A stretch of 64,000 nucleotides of DNA from Paenibacillus vini (GTDB lineage: Bacteria; Bacillota; Bacilli; Paenibacillales; Paenibacillaceae). Numbering within the stretch: the stretch's first letter is position 1; every line of letters starts with the position of its first letter. Made by a program: the position numbers and the translations under genes. The notes below the pieces were generated by a model. It ran no database searches. It was not told where the DNA came from and saw nothing but the letters and a program-made list of their open reading frames with translations. Below, in pieces: positions 37,470-46,426 of this stretch. Where the stretch lies: the NCBI RefSeq assembly GCF_018403325.1, contig NZ_BOSL01000004.1:248001-312000 (forward strand), given 5' to 3'.

Positions 37470-38420
37470 TCACTCCCGGTTATATTTCTCCGTCAATTCG
37501 GCCAGTCCCCTCTTGATTTCATCCAACAGCTCGGGCGGCTGCTTTACCGTGGCCTCCCGGCCCAGTCCGATAAAGAACCTCGCCAGAAAAGGGATATCTT
37601 CGAGCGGAAGGGATCCTTCCAGATAACCGGAACCGTCCTCCCGAACATGCATAGGCACTCGGCGGGACAACTCGGGCTCACACAATTCAACCCCCATTTT
37701 GCTCAGTTCCACATAACAATCGGCACCGTGCCGTTTGGAGCGGATCCTGGTTTTCCAATTGCTCAGATTGACATCGCGGTGGTCCAGCGGCTCTGCCTCC
37801 GGAAGGAGCGCCGCGGAAAGGATACGGTCGCACCGGAATAGCCGGAAATCCTTGCGCCGGAAGCAGTAAGCCGGGCAATACCAAAGACCGCCGCTGGCAT
37901 AAATGCCCACCGGCTGAATATCCCGGCAGAGATTTTCTTCTCTGGATTCGTATTCGATACGGATCACGCGCTGCCGCACGGCTCCATCCAGCAGGATGCC
38001 TAAATGCGGGAACGCAGATTGTCTTTGCGGGCTTACGAAGTCCACCCGGTTCTTCATCTCGTCGATGCGGTCGCGGATATCGCCGGATATATAATTATAA
38101 AATTTGCTGAGGGCCGAGGAACTCTCCGTTTCAAAAGGGAGGAAGGAATAATGACGGAGGGCATGGCTGGCGAAAAAGATGGCGACCGCCTCTTCCTCGG
38201 TAAAAGCGATCGGAGGGAGCACCCGCTCGTTCAGCACCTGGTATCCGCCGTGCGGACCAACCTCGGAATAGAGAGGCACGCCCAGTTCGCTCAGCTCCTG
38301 CAAATCTCTGAGAATAGTCCGGGAGGATACGCCGAATTCGCCGGCCAGCTCTTTAACCGTGAATTTACGTTTTCGGTTCACGGTCATCATTAACTCCATC
38401 AAACGCTTGGATTTTGGCAT
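37470..38420 (-). CDS. YafY-type helix-turn-helix regulator with WYL domain
   Basis: DNA-binding regulator of 316 residues. It has an N-terminal winged helix (FTVKELAGEFGVSSRTILRD, about residues 19-38), a middle helical region and a WYL ligand-sensing domain (about 145-230, with the YCPAYC and FRLFRCDRI segments), plus the C-terminal WCX extension. The start is ATG at 38420 with GCAGGAG upstream; an open frame continues to 38579 but has no ribosome site there and would overlap the divergent thioredoxin gene's promoter. An inverted repeat in that region may be its operator. The ligand is unknown. Confidence 0.87.
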   Translation of the reverse strand: MPKSKRLMELMMTVNRKRKFTVKELAGEFGVSSRTILRDLQELSELGVPLYSEVGPHGGYQVLNERVLPPIAFTEEEAVAIFFASHALRHYSFLPFETESSSALSKFYNYISGDIRDRIDEMKNRVDFVSPQRQSAFPHLGILLDGAVRQRVIRIEYESREENLCRDIQPVGIYASGGLWYCPAYCFRRKDFRLFRCDRILSAALLPEAEPLDHRDVNLSNWKTRIRSKRHGADCYVELSKMGVELCEPELSRRVPMHVREDGSGYLEGSLPLEDIPFLARFFIGLGREATVKQPPELLDEIKRGLAELTEKYNRE

Positions 38421-38452
38421 GTTACAAGTCTCCTGCAGCTTTATTTTTATTG

Positions 38453-38467
38453 TGACATTCATTGTCA
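38453..38467. promoter_or_regulatory. Candidate operator between the WYL regulator and thioredoxin-like genes
   Basis: TGACA and TGTCA, perfect 5-bp arms around TTCAT, followed by another TGAC half-site at 38473. It sits just upstream of the regulator's ribosome site, so autoregulation is possible. Confidence 0.4.
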
Positions 38468-38570
38468 TTATTATGACTTGCGATGGGAGCCGAGTCCAGC
38501 GGGCGGGAGGAGTACTTTCAGCCTTTTTTCTTATGATATAGTTACGTGTAGAGAGGAAGGAGTGAAGCTC

Positions 38571-38879
38571 ATGCTGCAAGAAATTATGGAACGTGATCTC
38601 CTTCTCCGGCTGGAGAAGGCTGAAGATAAAATGGCGCTGCTGTTCTATACCCCCCTATGCGGGACCTGCCTGTTGGCGGAACGGATGATGGAGATTGCGG
38701 AAGAATCGGGCACCAACATTCCCGGGAAGAAGATCAATATCAATTTTGCCCCGGTTTTACGTGATGAATGGCAAATATCCAGCGTACCGTGCCTGATCGT
38801 GACGGAAAACGGGATTCCTGTTCTTAAGGAATATGCGATTGGTTCCGTGGTGGATGTGCACCGTTGGCTGAATTCCTGA
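38571..38879 (+). CDS. Thioredoxin-like protein
   Basis: Small cytoplasmic thioredoxin-fold protein of 102 residues with an active-site CGTC (Cys30 and Cys33, in FYTPLCGTCLLAE) and the cis-proline region ISSVPCLIV near residue 77, which carries an additional Cys. The CGTC pair differs from the CGPC of classical thioredoxin, which usually makes the disulfide more oxidising. Start ATG at 38571 with GGAAGGAG. It is divergent from the WYL regulator and followed after 86 bases by the P-loop protein. Confidence 0.85.
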   Translation: MLQEIMERDLLLRLEKAEDKMALLFYTPLCGTCLLAERMMEIAEESGTNIPGKKININFAPVLRDEWQISSVPCLIVTENGIPVLKEYAIGSVVDVHRWLNS

Positions 38880-38965
38880 AAGATAGGCAAACACACAGTG
38901 CGGGAAATTCGCATAAAGTGTAAGGTATTTCATTACCGGGTTCAGGGAAGGGAGTCTTACGAGGC

Positions 38966-40069
38966 ATGTCAGAACGGGAGCTTCACTATTTTGCACGGGG
39001 CAATACGGCGGCTGGGCTGCACAGTCTAACGGATTCGATATTTCAAGAGGTACGGACAATTTATGTGATTAAGGGATATCCGGGAGGAACGGCGAAAGTA
39101 CTGGGACGTCTGGCTTCGGAGTTTGCGCGGCGCGGCTGGGGACTGCAGCTGATTCATCAGCCGCTGGACGGAGATTGTCTGGAGGGGATCGTGATTGAAG
39201 ATCTGTCCGTCGCCTTGATTGATAGTGGCGCATGGTCGGGCGAATCGGTTCGGGCAGGAAGTGAGGTGAAGTTCGTAGACTTGGAAAAGGCGATTCAGCC
39301 GCAAAAGCTGACTGCTTCTACGGAACAAATCCAGAACTTCGAGCGCGAAATTGCCGAGCTTTACGAGGAAGCTTATGCCTCCTTCCTGAAAACTCTTCGG
39401 ATTCATGATGAATGGGAGAAATTTTACATCGACAATTTGGACCGGGAGACGATGAATCGCCTGGCGCTGGAGTGGTCCGATTCCTATCTGCAGGGGCCGG
39501 AAGGCGAGGAGAAGCAGGCGCGGGTGACGCACCGCTTCCTTGGCGCGGCAACCTGGCGCGGCGCGGTAGACTTCGTGCCTAATCTGACCGACCGTCTGAC
39601 CACCCGTATTTTTGTAAAAGGGCGGCCGGGCTCGGGCAAATCTACGTTGTTCCGCAAGCTCGGCGAATTGGCTGCCGACAAAGGAATCGACACGGAAATT
39701 TATCATTGCGGGTTTGATCCGAACAGCCTGGATATGCTGATTTTTCCGGAACTCAGTCTCGGTATATTCGATAGCACGGCCCCGCATGAGCATTTCCCCG
39801 TCCGAGATGGGGATAGTATACTCGACGTCTACGAGCTGGCGATTACTCCGGGGACGGACGAGAAATACGCCGATCCTATACGCGGCATCAAGGATCGTTA
39901 CTCAGCTTCCATGAAACACTCTATTTCGCTCCTGGCCGAAGTCAAGCAGATCGTCCAGCGACTGGAGGAGATCTATCAGGAGGCGGCTGACGAGGGAGTC
40001 TTGTCCGGGATCGAAGATACCCTGCTTGCTGAAATCGGGCAAGATCAGAAAATTCCTGCAGTAGAATAG
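38966..40069 (+). CDS. Duplicated P-loop protein of unknown function (PRK06851-like)
   Basis: Protein of 367 residues made of two similar halves. Each half opens with a P-loop-like strand: IKGYPGGTAK (35-44), where the Ser/Thr after Lys is replaced by Val, and a canonical KGRPGSGKST (218-227). Each half then has an H-x(4)-D-x(3)-L pattern and a strand of the type LSLGIFDST, so an internal duplication is clear. The second site should bind nucleotide; the first is probably degenerate. Found widely in Bacillota without an assigned role as far as I know. It is followed by a terminator. Confidence 0.75.
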   Translation: MSERELHYFARGNTAAGLHSLTDSIFQEVRTIYVIKGYPGGTAKVLGRLASEFARRGWGLQLIHQPLDGDCLEGIVIEDLSVALIDSGAWSGESVRAGSEVKFVDLEKAIQPQKLTASTEQIQNFEREIAELYEEAYASFLKTLRIHDEWEKFYIDNLDRETMNRLALEWSDSYLQGPEGEEKQARVTHRFLGAATWRGAVDFVPNLTDRLTTRIFVKGRPGSGKSTLFRKLGELAADKGIDTEIYHCGFDPNSLDMLIFPELSLGIFDSTAPHEHFPVRDGDSILDVYELAITPGTDEKYADPIRGIKDRYSASMKHSISLLAEVKQIVQRLEEIYQEAADEGVLSGIEDTLLAEIGQDQKIPAVE

Positions 40070-40093
40070 ATCCATAAGATTTATCTATCACGG

Positions 40094-40125
40094 AAAAGCC
40101 CGCTATAAACCTGGCGGGCTTTTTG
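40094..40125 (+). terminator. Intrinsic terminator after the P-loop protein gene
   Basis: 10-bp stem AAAAGCCCGC/GCGGGCTTTT (40094-40103 with 40114-40123), 10-base loop, T-rich end. Confidence 0.88.
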
Positions 40126-40186
40126 ATATGATAAATTAGATACAGATGGAAATACATACCTTTATCAAAGGCGGTGTCTTCATAGA

Positions 40187-41164
40187 ATGAATATGCAGAA
40201 TGCAATGGATATAGCCGGGCGAATTTCCCGCAATATCGGGGAGGTCGTCGTAGGAAAGACTGAGGTCATCGAATTGTTGCTGGCCTCGCTGTTCGGAAAT
40301 GGACATGTCCTGCTGGAGGACGTTCCCGGGACCGGCAAGACGTTATTGGCGAAGGCGCTCGCCCGTTCGCTGGACGGAACCTTCAAGCGGATCCAGTTTA
40401 CGCCGGACTTGCTGCCTTCCGATTTGAGCGGGATTAATTTTTATAATCAGAAAGCGGGCGATTTTGAATTCCGGCCGGGTCCGCTGTTTACCCATGTTCT
40501 TCTGGCCGACGAAATTAACCGGGCAACACCCCGGACACAGTCCAGCCTGCTCGAATGCATGGAGGAGCGGCAGGTAACGATCGACGGGCTCACCCATAAG
40601 CTTGAAGCCCCGTTTTTTGTTATGGCTACTCAGAATCCCATCGATAACCAGGGGACCTTCCCGTTACCGGAAGCTCAGCTTGACCGGTTTTTAATGAGAA
40701 TTTCCATGGGCTACCCCAGCTTTGAAGAAGGGGTGGATATCCTCCAGCGGTTCCGTGAGCGGAGCCCTCTGGAAGGACTTGCGGCGGTAGCTACGGGCGA
40801 GGAAATCGCTGCCGCCCAGCGCTGTGCGAGTGAAGTTCATGTGCCGCACGACTTGCTGGGCTATATCATCCGGATTACCGAAGCCACCCGCAAGCATCCG
40901 GAGGTTCGGTTGGGAGCAAGCCCGCGGGCCAGCGGAGCTCTGCTTCGCGCATCGCAAGGCTACGCTCTGGTGCGGGGCAGGGATTATGTGACGCCGGACG
41001 ATATTAAGGAGGTAGCGATCCCCGTATTGGCCCACCGCCTGATGCTGCGTCACGGCATTAAGGTCGGGGAATCGCCGGAGAGCGGAGTGATCCGCCAGGT
41101 TCTCTCCGAAGTGGAGGTGCCGGCGGAGGAAGTACTGGCCGCAAAGGGGAAGCAGGTGAACTAA
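40187..41164 (+). CDS. MoxR-family AAA ATPase
   Basis: Chaperone-like AAA+ ATPase of 325 residues. Walker A DVPGTGKT (about residue 44), Walker B LLADEINRA (about 105), sensor 1 TQNPID (about 150) and the arginine-finger region are present. MoxR proteins help mature or activate partner proteins with von Willebrand-like domains; the next gene encodes such a DUF58 partner. The ribosome site is weak (GGCGGTG). First gene of a four-gene plus-strand set with DUF58, GNAT and DUF4129 genes. Confidence 0.92.
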   Translation: MNMQNAMDIAGRISRNIGEVVVGKTEVIELLLASLFGNGHVLLEDVPGTGKTLLAKALARSLDGTFKRIQFTPDLLPSDLSGINFYNQKAGDFEFRPGPLFTHVLLADEINRATPRTQSSLLECMEERQVTIDGLTHKLEAPFFVMATQNPIDNQGTFPLPEAQLDRFLMRISMGYPSFEEGVDILQRFRERSPLEGLAAVATGEEIAAAQRCASEVHVPHDLLGYIIRITEATRKHPEVRLGASPRASGALLRASQGYALVRGRDYVTPDDIKEVAIPVLAHRLMLRHGIKVGESPESGVIRQVLSEVEVPAEEVLAAKGKQVN

Positions 41165-41167
41165 GAG

Positions 41168-42247
41168 ATGCTTCCATGGTTTCTTGTCAGCGCGGTTTTG
41201 ATCGTCTTTGCAGTGGGCTGGATTTATGAACGGTTTGCGCTAAAGGGAGTGAGCTACACCCGGTATTTCACGCAGAGGGCCGTGTTTGAGGAAGACCCCC
41301 TGGAAATGGTGGAGGTTATTTCGAACGCCAAGCCGCTTCCGCTGCCTTGGCTGCGACTGGAATCCAGCATGGCCGCCGGAATTAAGTTTGGCCGGCAGAA
41401 CAATCTGGATGTGTATGCGGGCGACATTTATCAAAATCATATCAGCATGTTCTATCTTCGCCCTTTCCGTCAAATTACCCGGCGGCATCAGGTGTCCTGC
41501 GTGCGGCGAGGCCTGTATCGCTTGGAATCGGCCACGCTGACTACAGGCGATCCGCTAGGCATTGTGGCTAAAGTCTTGAAATTTGAGCTGAACCTCGAGC
41601 TGCTGGTTTACCCCCGCATCCTTGCGTTAGAGGAACTGCCGTTGCCGAATCACAGCTGGCTCGGCAATCTGGCCGTGCGGCGTTGGATTGTAGAGGATCC
41701 GTTCCTTACCTCCGGCATCCGCGAATATCGGTCCGGGGATACGCTGAAGAGCATCAATTGGAAGGCTACTGCAAAAACGGGAGTCATGCAGGTTCATCAG
41801 CGGGATTATACCGCTGACCACCGGCTGGTCATCTGTCTGAATGTGGAGTCGAGCGAGACGATGTGGAGGAATATACTCAATCCGGAGCGGATCGAGCTGG
41901 GGATCCGGTATGCCGCTTCAGTAGCGGGTTATGCGCTGCAAAACGGCATCGAGACCGGGTTTCTCTGCAATGGGCGGCTGAAGGGTGGCTCCAAAGATCC
42001 GATCCGGCTCGAGCCCTCGGCCGACGGGGGGCAGCTGGAATGGCTGCTTGATACGCTGGCCAGAGTCGAGCTGGACCGCTCCGTTTCCATGACGCGTCTG
42101 TTGGAGGAAGAATTGGAGGCGGACACTAGGGACACCGATTTTCTAATCATTTCCTGCCACCAGGGAGAAACTCTTCTGATCCAGGCTGAATTGCTGGAGC
42201 GGAACGGGAACGGAATCGAATGGATGGATATACCGGAGACAGCTTAA
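41168..42247 (+). CDS. DUF58 domain protein (MoxR partner)
   Basis: Membrane-anchored protein of 359 residues. An N-terminal hydrophobic segment (about 1-20) is followed by a beta-rich region and the DUF58 signature REYRSGDTLKSINWKATAKT (about 179-198), next to a von Willebrand factor A-like fold. It starts 4 bases after the MoxR stop, so it is translated with it. In similar operons MoxR, DUF58 and DUF4129 proteins work together, probably in envelope or protease-like functions; the role is not established. Confidence 0.88.
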   Translation: MLPWFLVSAVLIVFAVGWIYERFALKGVSYTRYFTQRAVFEEDPLEMVEVISNAKPLPLPWLRLESSMAAGIKFGRQNNLDVYAGDIYQNHISMFYLRPFRQITRRHQVSCVRRGLYRLESATLTTGDPLGIVAKVLKFELNLELLVYPRILALEELPLPNHSWLGNLAVRRWIVEDPFLTSGIREYRSGDTLKSINWKATAKTGVMQVHQRDYTADHRLVICLNVESSETMWRNILNPERIELGIRYAASVAGYALQNGIETGFLCNGRLKGGSKDPIRLEPSADGGQLEWLLDTLARVELDRSVSMTRLLEEELEADTRDTDFLIISCHQGETLLIQAELLERNGNGIEWMDIPETA

Positions 42248-42312
42248 GCTTGAATCCGGCGAGAAAGTGATTGCGTGCGTGAACTATAACAGGGCTATGG
42301 AGGGATGCGGCG

Positions 42313-43179
42313 ATGACAACGATTCAATATTATCGCGGAACGGAATGCAAAATGGATGTGCTGTTTACGGCTTTCCAAACCGGATTCTCGGACTACCTCA
42401 TCAAATACAATTTTACGTTGGAACAGTTCGCTGACCGGTTCTTCGGTCCGGAGGGCAATGCAATAGAGCATTCCTTTGTTGCGCTGCGCGGAGACGAGCC
42501 GGTCGGAATTGTCCTTGGCGGAACAAGAGAGTACGAGGGCATCCGCACGATGCGCTGCGGCGCGTTGGCTTTGAAGCCCGGGGAGCGGGGTCAGGGCGTT
42601 AGCGCCCGGCTAATGGAGCTGCATCGCGAAGAGGCGATCCGGCAAGGCTGCCGGCAGCTTCTGCTGGAGGTCATCGTCGGCAATGACCGGGCTATCGCCT
42701 TTTATCATAAGCTGGGTTACTCCAGGGTGTATGAGCTCTCCTATTTTAGCAAGAGCGATTTGAGCAATCTGAAATCGTTGCCCAACAAGCTGGATGACCC
42801 TATTTCAGTTGCCCCACTCGATTGGGGTGACTTTGCATCTAGCGTCAATAAGAACAGGTATTTTCACTTGAACTGGCAAAATGATCTGGATTACATCAGA
42901 CGGGCTGGCGACCATGTGTTTTTCGGCGCATTCCATGAGGGGGAATTGGTTGGTACCCTTGGAATTACCCGTACGGGAAGGATTAGCATCCTGTTCGTCG
43001 ACCTTGACTTCAGGTCTCGGGGAACGGCGACGCGGCTGCTCCAGAGAGCTGTTTCGGAACTCGAACTCTCCAAGCTCTCCATCTCCATACCCAATAATGC
43101 CCTGATAGAGGGGTTCATACGTCGGCTCGGGTTCCAACGGGACGCCATTTCGCAATACGAAATGTATTTGACGCTGTAA
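42313..43179 (+). CDS. Double GNAT-domain N-acetyltransferase
   Basis: Acetyltransferase of 288 residues with two GNAT folds. The N-terminal one has a good acetyl-CoA loop (ERGQGVSARLMEL, about residues 95-107) and AIAFYHKLGY; the C-terminal one has RSRGTATRLLQRA and a FIRRLGFQRD ending. GGAGGG precedes the ATG. It is placed between the DUF58 and DUF4129 genes, two components that are usually adjacent, with short gaps (65 and 34 bases). The substrate is unknown. Confidence 0.85.
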   Translation: MTTIQYYRGTECKMDVLFTAFQTGFSDYLIKYNFTLEQFADRFFGPEGNAIEHSFVALRGDEPVGIVLGGTREYEGIRTMRCGALALKPGERGQGVSARLMELHREEAIRQGCRQLLLEVIVGNDRAIAFYHKLGYSRVYELSYFSKSDLSNLKSLPNKLDDPISVAPLDWGDFASSVNKNRYFHLNWQNDLDYIRRAGDHVFFGAFHEGELVGTLGITRTGRISILFVDLDFRSRGTATRLLQRAVSELELSKLSISIPNNALIEGFIRRLGFQRDAISQYEMYLTL

Positions 43180-43213
43180 TTGTAAATCTAATCCTCTTCA
43201 GGGAGGTCATTTC

Positions 43214-44563
43214 TTGGAAACCGTTCGTGTTGATTATTTCACCAGGTCTATAAAGGCATGGAGCTTATGTCTCATAGAGTGCGTTTTTTTTATGCCGCTC
43301 TTCTTGCTTGCCTATTCTTTTCTCGTACCGGAACAACTTTCTCTGCTTGCGTTATGCAGCCTGCCCCTGATGTCCCTCGCCGGAGTAACGGTCCGGTCAG
43401 CTCTGCCGGTGTTCTGGAAGCGGGCAGGCGCTTCCGTACTGTTGGGAACGCTGTTTGCTGTAGCGATAGGGGGCTTGGGAAACGGTACTATCTTGGGAGT
43501 TATGGTTTGTCTGTTCGCCGGGACAGTCCTTGCTTATCAGGGGGTGACGTCCGCAGGGAGAACCAATCAAAACAAGCTGTATAAGATCGGGATTGGTCTT
43601 TATTTGCTTGCAGGTATCTTATTCCCTCGTTTCACCGAGCTTGAGGGATTTATGCCGTTCATTACCTGGGTGGGCGTTCTTTGCTTGGCATGGACGCTGT
43701 TCGCGGTCAACCGAAGTTATGTGCGGTACAACACGTTCTCCGAAGAAGAGGCGGGAAATCGGCTGCCCCGTGGGTTAAGGGGGCACAATATGACCTGGAT
43801 TGGGGCTATCGTGCTTGCGGCCTTGCTGCTGGCAACGGGTGCAGGGCGTTGGGCCGGTGGAGTTCTGCTAGGAATGTTAAGGCAAATAGTCGGCTGGCTG
43901 ACCCGATCTTCGGGGGAGCCTGTGGCCATACCGGAAGAGGATACGGGAGGACCCGCGGCTTTTCCGATGGAAACGGGAAAATCGCATGAGCCGGGGTGGC
44001 TATCCCAATTCCTGAATATTTTGTTTTACTTGTTCGCTACGGCAGTAATTTTGGCCTTGGTGGCGGTTGTTTTATACTGGCTCTATAAGAACGCAGGCGG
44101 GATTTGGCGCCGCTGGATGGACCGGCTGCTAGCCATGCTGGGCCGGGCAGGGAAAGCCGAACGGAACGAAGCCTTTGTTGACGAAGAGATCCGGTTGAAA
44201 ATGGGGAAATCGATGAGCCCCAAATGGCAGAATTGGCGAGGTATCTTTGGCTCCCGTTCCGGTAAGAAAGTGACTTTGGAGGATCTCCCGGATAATCGGG
44301 AACGGATCCGTTATTTATACCGGCATTTGCTTCACGCCGAGCAGGCGCAGGGCTATCAGCTGAAGCCTTATTTTACTCCGCAGGAAACGGAAGCGGAATT
44401 GCGCCAGCAGCCAGTCCCAAAGTCGAGGGAGGGGAAGTCGGCTTGGGGGAAGCGAAGATCCGCGGCCAAGGAGCTTCTGGGTTTGTATTATAAGGCCCGG
44501 TATAAGGAGCAGGAGCCGTCCGATGACGAAATCGCGAGAATTAAAAGGGAGCTGGACCTTTAA
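43214..44563 (+). CDS. DUF4129 membrane protein
   Basis: Integral membrane protein of 449 residues. Six or so hydrophobic segments fill residues 15-215, another lies at about 268-290, and the soluble C-terminal part carries the DUF4129-type segment (RIRYLYRHLLHAEQAQGY, about 370, to LGLYYKARY). It lacks the transglutaminase domain that such proteins often carry. The start is TTG at 43214 with GGGAGG 7 bases upstream. Last gene of the MoxR operon, followed by a bidirectional terminator. Confidence 0.8.
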   Translation: METVRVDYFTRSIKAWSLCLIECVFFMPLFLLAYSFLVPEQLSLLALCSLPLMSLAGVTVRSALPVFWKRAGASVLLGTLFAVAIGGLGNGTILGVMVCLFAGTVLAYQGVTSAGRTNQNKLYKIGIGLYLLAGILFPRFTELEGFMPFITWVGVLCLAWTLFAVNRSYVRYNTFSEEEAGNRLPRGLRGHNMTWIGAIVLAALLLATGAGRWAGGVLLGMLRQIVGWLTRSSGEPVAIPEEDTGGPAAFPMETGKSHEPGWLSQFLNILFYLFATAVILALVAVVLYWLYKNAGGIWRRWMDRLLAMLGRAGKAERNEAFVDEEIRLKMGKSMSPKWQNWRGIFGSRSGKKVTLEDLPDNRERIRYLYRHLLHAEQAQGYQLKPYFTPQETEAELRQQPVPKSREGKSAWGKRRSAAKELLGLYYKARYKEQEPSDDEIARIKRELDL

Positions 44564-44596
44564 TTTCAGCCGGAAAAAGGACAAGCCCGCAAAGCA

Positions 44597-44641
44597 AAAG
44601 CACCCTCATCCAGAGACAAATGTCTCGAATGAGGGTGCTTT
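44597..44641. terminator. Bidirectional terminator
   Basis: 13-bp stem AAAGCACCCTCAT/ATGAGGGTGCTTT (44597-44609 with 44629-44641) with a nested GAGACA/TGTCTC hairpin. It serves the DUF4129 gene and the convergent CBS-domain gene. Confidence 0.88.
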
Positions 44642-44668
44642 ATTCTAATCCGGTCTTACCGGCGATTC

Positions 44669-45985
44669 TTAGGAATCAGTTTGCGCCGTAAGTTTTATAA
44701 TTTCCAGCTTTCTGAACCGGTTAGGCTCCTTGTCCAGTAGCGTGAATTGTAAATCATGATGCTCCAGCGTTTCCCCGACATTCATTTCCGGATGTCTTCC
44801 GTATAACCATCCCCCGATGGTATCCACATCCTCCGTATCGAGGTCGGACATGAGCACATCGTTGATCTGGTTGACGGTCACTTTACCGTCGACGACGAGA
44901 TGCGTTTCGCTGAGCTGTACGAGCGGCTGCTCCTCTTCCTTGTCGAATTCGTCGCGGATTTCGCCGACGATCTCTTCCAGAATATCCTCGATGGTGACGA
45001 GGCCGGCCGTTCCGCCGTATTCGTCGATCAGGATGGCAATGTGAGTACCTTCGCGCTGCATTCGCTTCAACAACTCATTGACCGGAGTGACTTCCGATAC
45101 CGCCATGACCGGCTGCAGCAGTGCAGCAACCTCCAGGTTGGGGTTATCTTCATAGGCAAGGAAAAATTGCTTGGTGTTCACGATCCCGATGACGTTATCC
45201 TTGCTTTGCTCTACAACCGGGAACCGCGTGTATTGCTGTTCTTTGATGATGTCCAGGTTTTCCTGGCGCGATTTATCCGTATATAAGCACACCATATCGG
45301 TCCGAGGGACCATAATCTCTTTGGCGAGCAGGTTATCAAAAGCAAAAATCCGGTTCACATATCCGTATTCGCTCTGATTAATTTTTCCGCTTTCGAAGCT
45401 TTCGTTGATAATGATCTGCAATTCCTCTTCCGAGTGGGCTTCCTCATGCTCGGAGGCCGGCTTGATCCCGATCAACCGCACGAGCTGGTTAGCCGAGCCG
45501 TTCAACGTCCAGATAAACGGACGCATGATCTTGGTAAAAAGAATGAGCGGTTTCGCCGTCAACATGGCGACGCTCTCCGCCTTACGAATGGCGATCGTCT
45601 TCGGCGCCAATTCACCGACTACAACGTGAAGATACGTGATGACTACAAACGCGATAATGAAAGAAAGCACACCGCTTAACGCTTCAGGTATATGGAGACT
45701 GTGGAACACCGGGTGCATTATTTTTTCCACCGTTGGTTCGCCCAGCCAACCGAGTCCGAGAGCCGTAATAGTGATTCCCAATTGGCACGCCGATAAGTAG
45801 CCGTCTAGATTGGATGTTACCTGTTTGACTGCTAGAGCCTTCTTATTTCCTTCGGCGATCAATTGATCCACTCTGCTTGCCCGTACCCGGACGATCGCGA
45901 ATTCCACCGCCACGAAAAATGCCGTCAGCGCAATCAGAACCACGACCAAAACCAAATTTAATACCAAAAGCCTGTCACTGTCCAT
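44669..45985 (-). CDS. CNNM/CorC-type membrane protein (DUF21, CBS pair, CorC_HlyC)
   Basis: Membrane protein of 438 residues of the hemolysin C/CorC/CNNM family, linked in other bacteria to magnesium or cobalt efflux. Four membrane helices of DUF21 lie in about residues 1-195. Two CBS domains follow at about 215-335 (VPRTDMVCLYTDKSR and IAILIDEYGGTAGLVTIEDILEEIVGEI, quoted in part as landmarks), then a C-terminal CorC_HlyC domain (350-430). The ribosome site AAAAGGAG is 13 bases before the ATG. Single gene facing a terminator. Confidence 0.9.
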   Translation of the reverse strand: MDSDRLLVLNLVLVVVLIALTAFFVAVEFAIVRVRASRVDQLIAEGNKKALAVKQVTSNLDGYLSACQLGITITALGLGWLGEPTVEKIMHPVFHSLHIPEALSGVLSFIIAFVVITYLHVVVGELAPKTIAIRKAESVAMLTAKPLILFTKIMRPFIWTLNGSANQLVRLIGIKPASEHEEAHSEEELQIIINESFESGKINQSEYGYVNRIFAFDNLLAKEIMVPRTDMVCLYTDKSRQENLDIIKEQQYTRFPVVEQSKDNVIGIVNTKQFFLAYEDNPNLEVAALLQPVMAVSEVTPVNELLKRMQREGTHIAILIDEYGGTAGLVTIEDILEEIVGEIRDEFDKEEEQPLVQLSETHLVVDGKVTVNQINDVLMSDLDTEDVDTIGGWLYGRHPEMNVGETLEHHDLQFTLLDKEPNRFRKLEIIKLTAQTDS

Positions 45986-46148
45986 TCTCTACATCTACTC
46001 CTTTTGTTTATAAAAATATGAATAAAGCATAAGCCTATTATATAGCATATTGTATGCGAATGCTAATAAGTCGGAGGGAATCTGGATTATTTTTCGGATT
46101 TAATGTTCGTGTTTTTCTTAGGAATAAATAGATAACAGAATCTCGTAA

Positions 46149-46181
46149 TTATAATAATTGGTTAATTCACGAATATTATAA
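46149..46181. repeat. A/T-rich inverted repeat upstream of the riboswitch promoter
   Basis: TTATAATA (46149-46156) and TATTATAA (46174-46181), 8-bp perfect arms, ending 10 bases before the -35. A possible operator; the base composition makes chance likely. I see nothing else in 45986-46148. Confidence 0.3.
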
Positions 46182-46191
46182 TAAATTGATA

Positions 46192-46220
46192 TTGACTCAT
46201 ACGTGTTTTAACGATAATAT
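46192..46220 (+). promoter_or_regulatory. SigA-type promoter of the riboswitch transcript
   Basis: TTGACT (46192-46197), 17-base spacer, TAATAT (46215-46220). Transcription should begin near 46227, about 37 bases before the aptamer. Confidence 0.8.
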
Positions 46221-46263
46221 TACTAACGTGATGTGACAATTGAAATTAAGTCTTACGAGACGA

Positions 46264-46328
46264 TTCGTATATCCTCAAAAATACGGTTTGAGGGTCTCTA
46301 CAAGGAACCACAAATTCCTGGCTACGAA
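46264..46328 (+). ncRNA. Purine riboswitch aptamer
   Basis: All three helices are present: P1 TTCGTA/TACGAA, P2 CCTCAAA/TTTGAGG closing loop AATACGG, and P3 AGGAA/TTCCT closing loop CCACAAAT. The conserved junction GTCTCTAC and L2-L3 loop sequences fit the family. The ligand-pairing base (position 74 of the xpt aptamer) is C, predicting guanine or hypoxanthine. The preceding base is G where most members have A, so a shifted specificity is possible. Confidence 0.9.
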
Positions 46329-46368
46329 CGGGTGCTTGCGCATACCTATTCATAGTCGGGATTTTTTT
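46312..46368 (+). terminator. Riboswitch expression-platform terminator
   Basis: Strand 46312-46324 (in the aptamer: L3, P3, J3/1 and start of P1 3' side) pairs with 46353-46364 over 12 bp with one bulge, followed by T7. Because it shares bases with P3 and P1, it cannot form while the aptamer is folded, which predicts that ligand turns the gene on. Confidence 0.7.
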
Positions 46369-46426
46369 GTGCTCATTTTTACCTGGCCAATAAGTACCTC
46401 TATAAACCTACTTCAGGAGGAAACTG

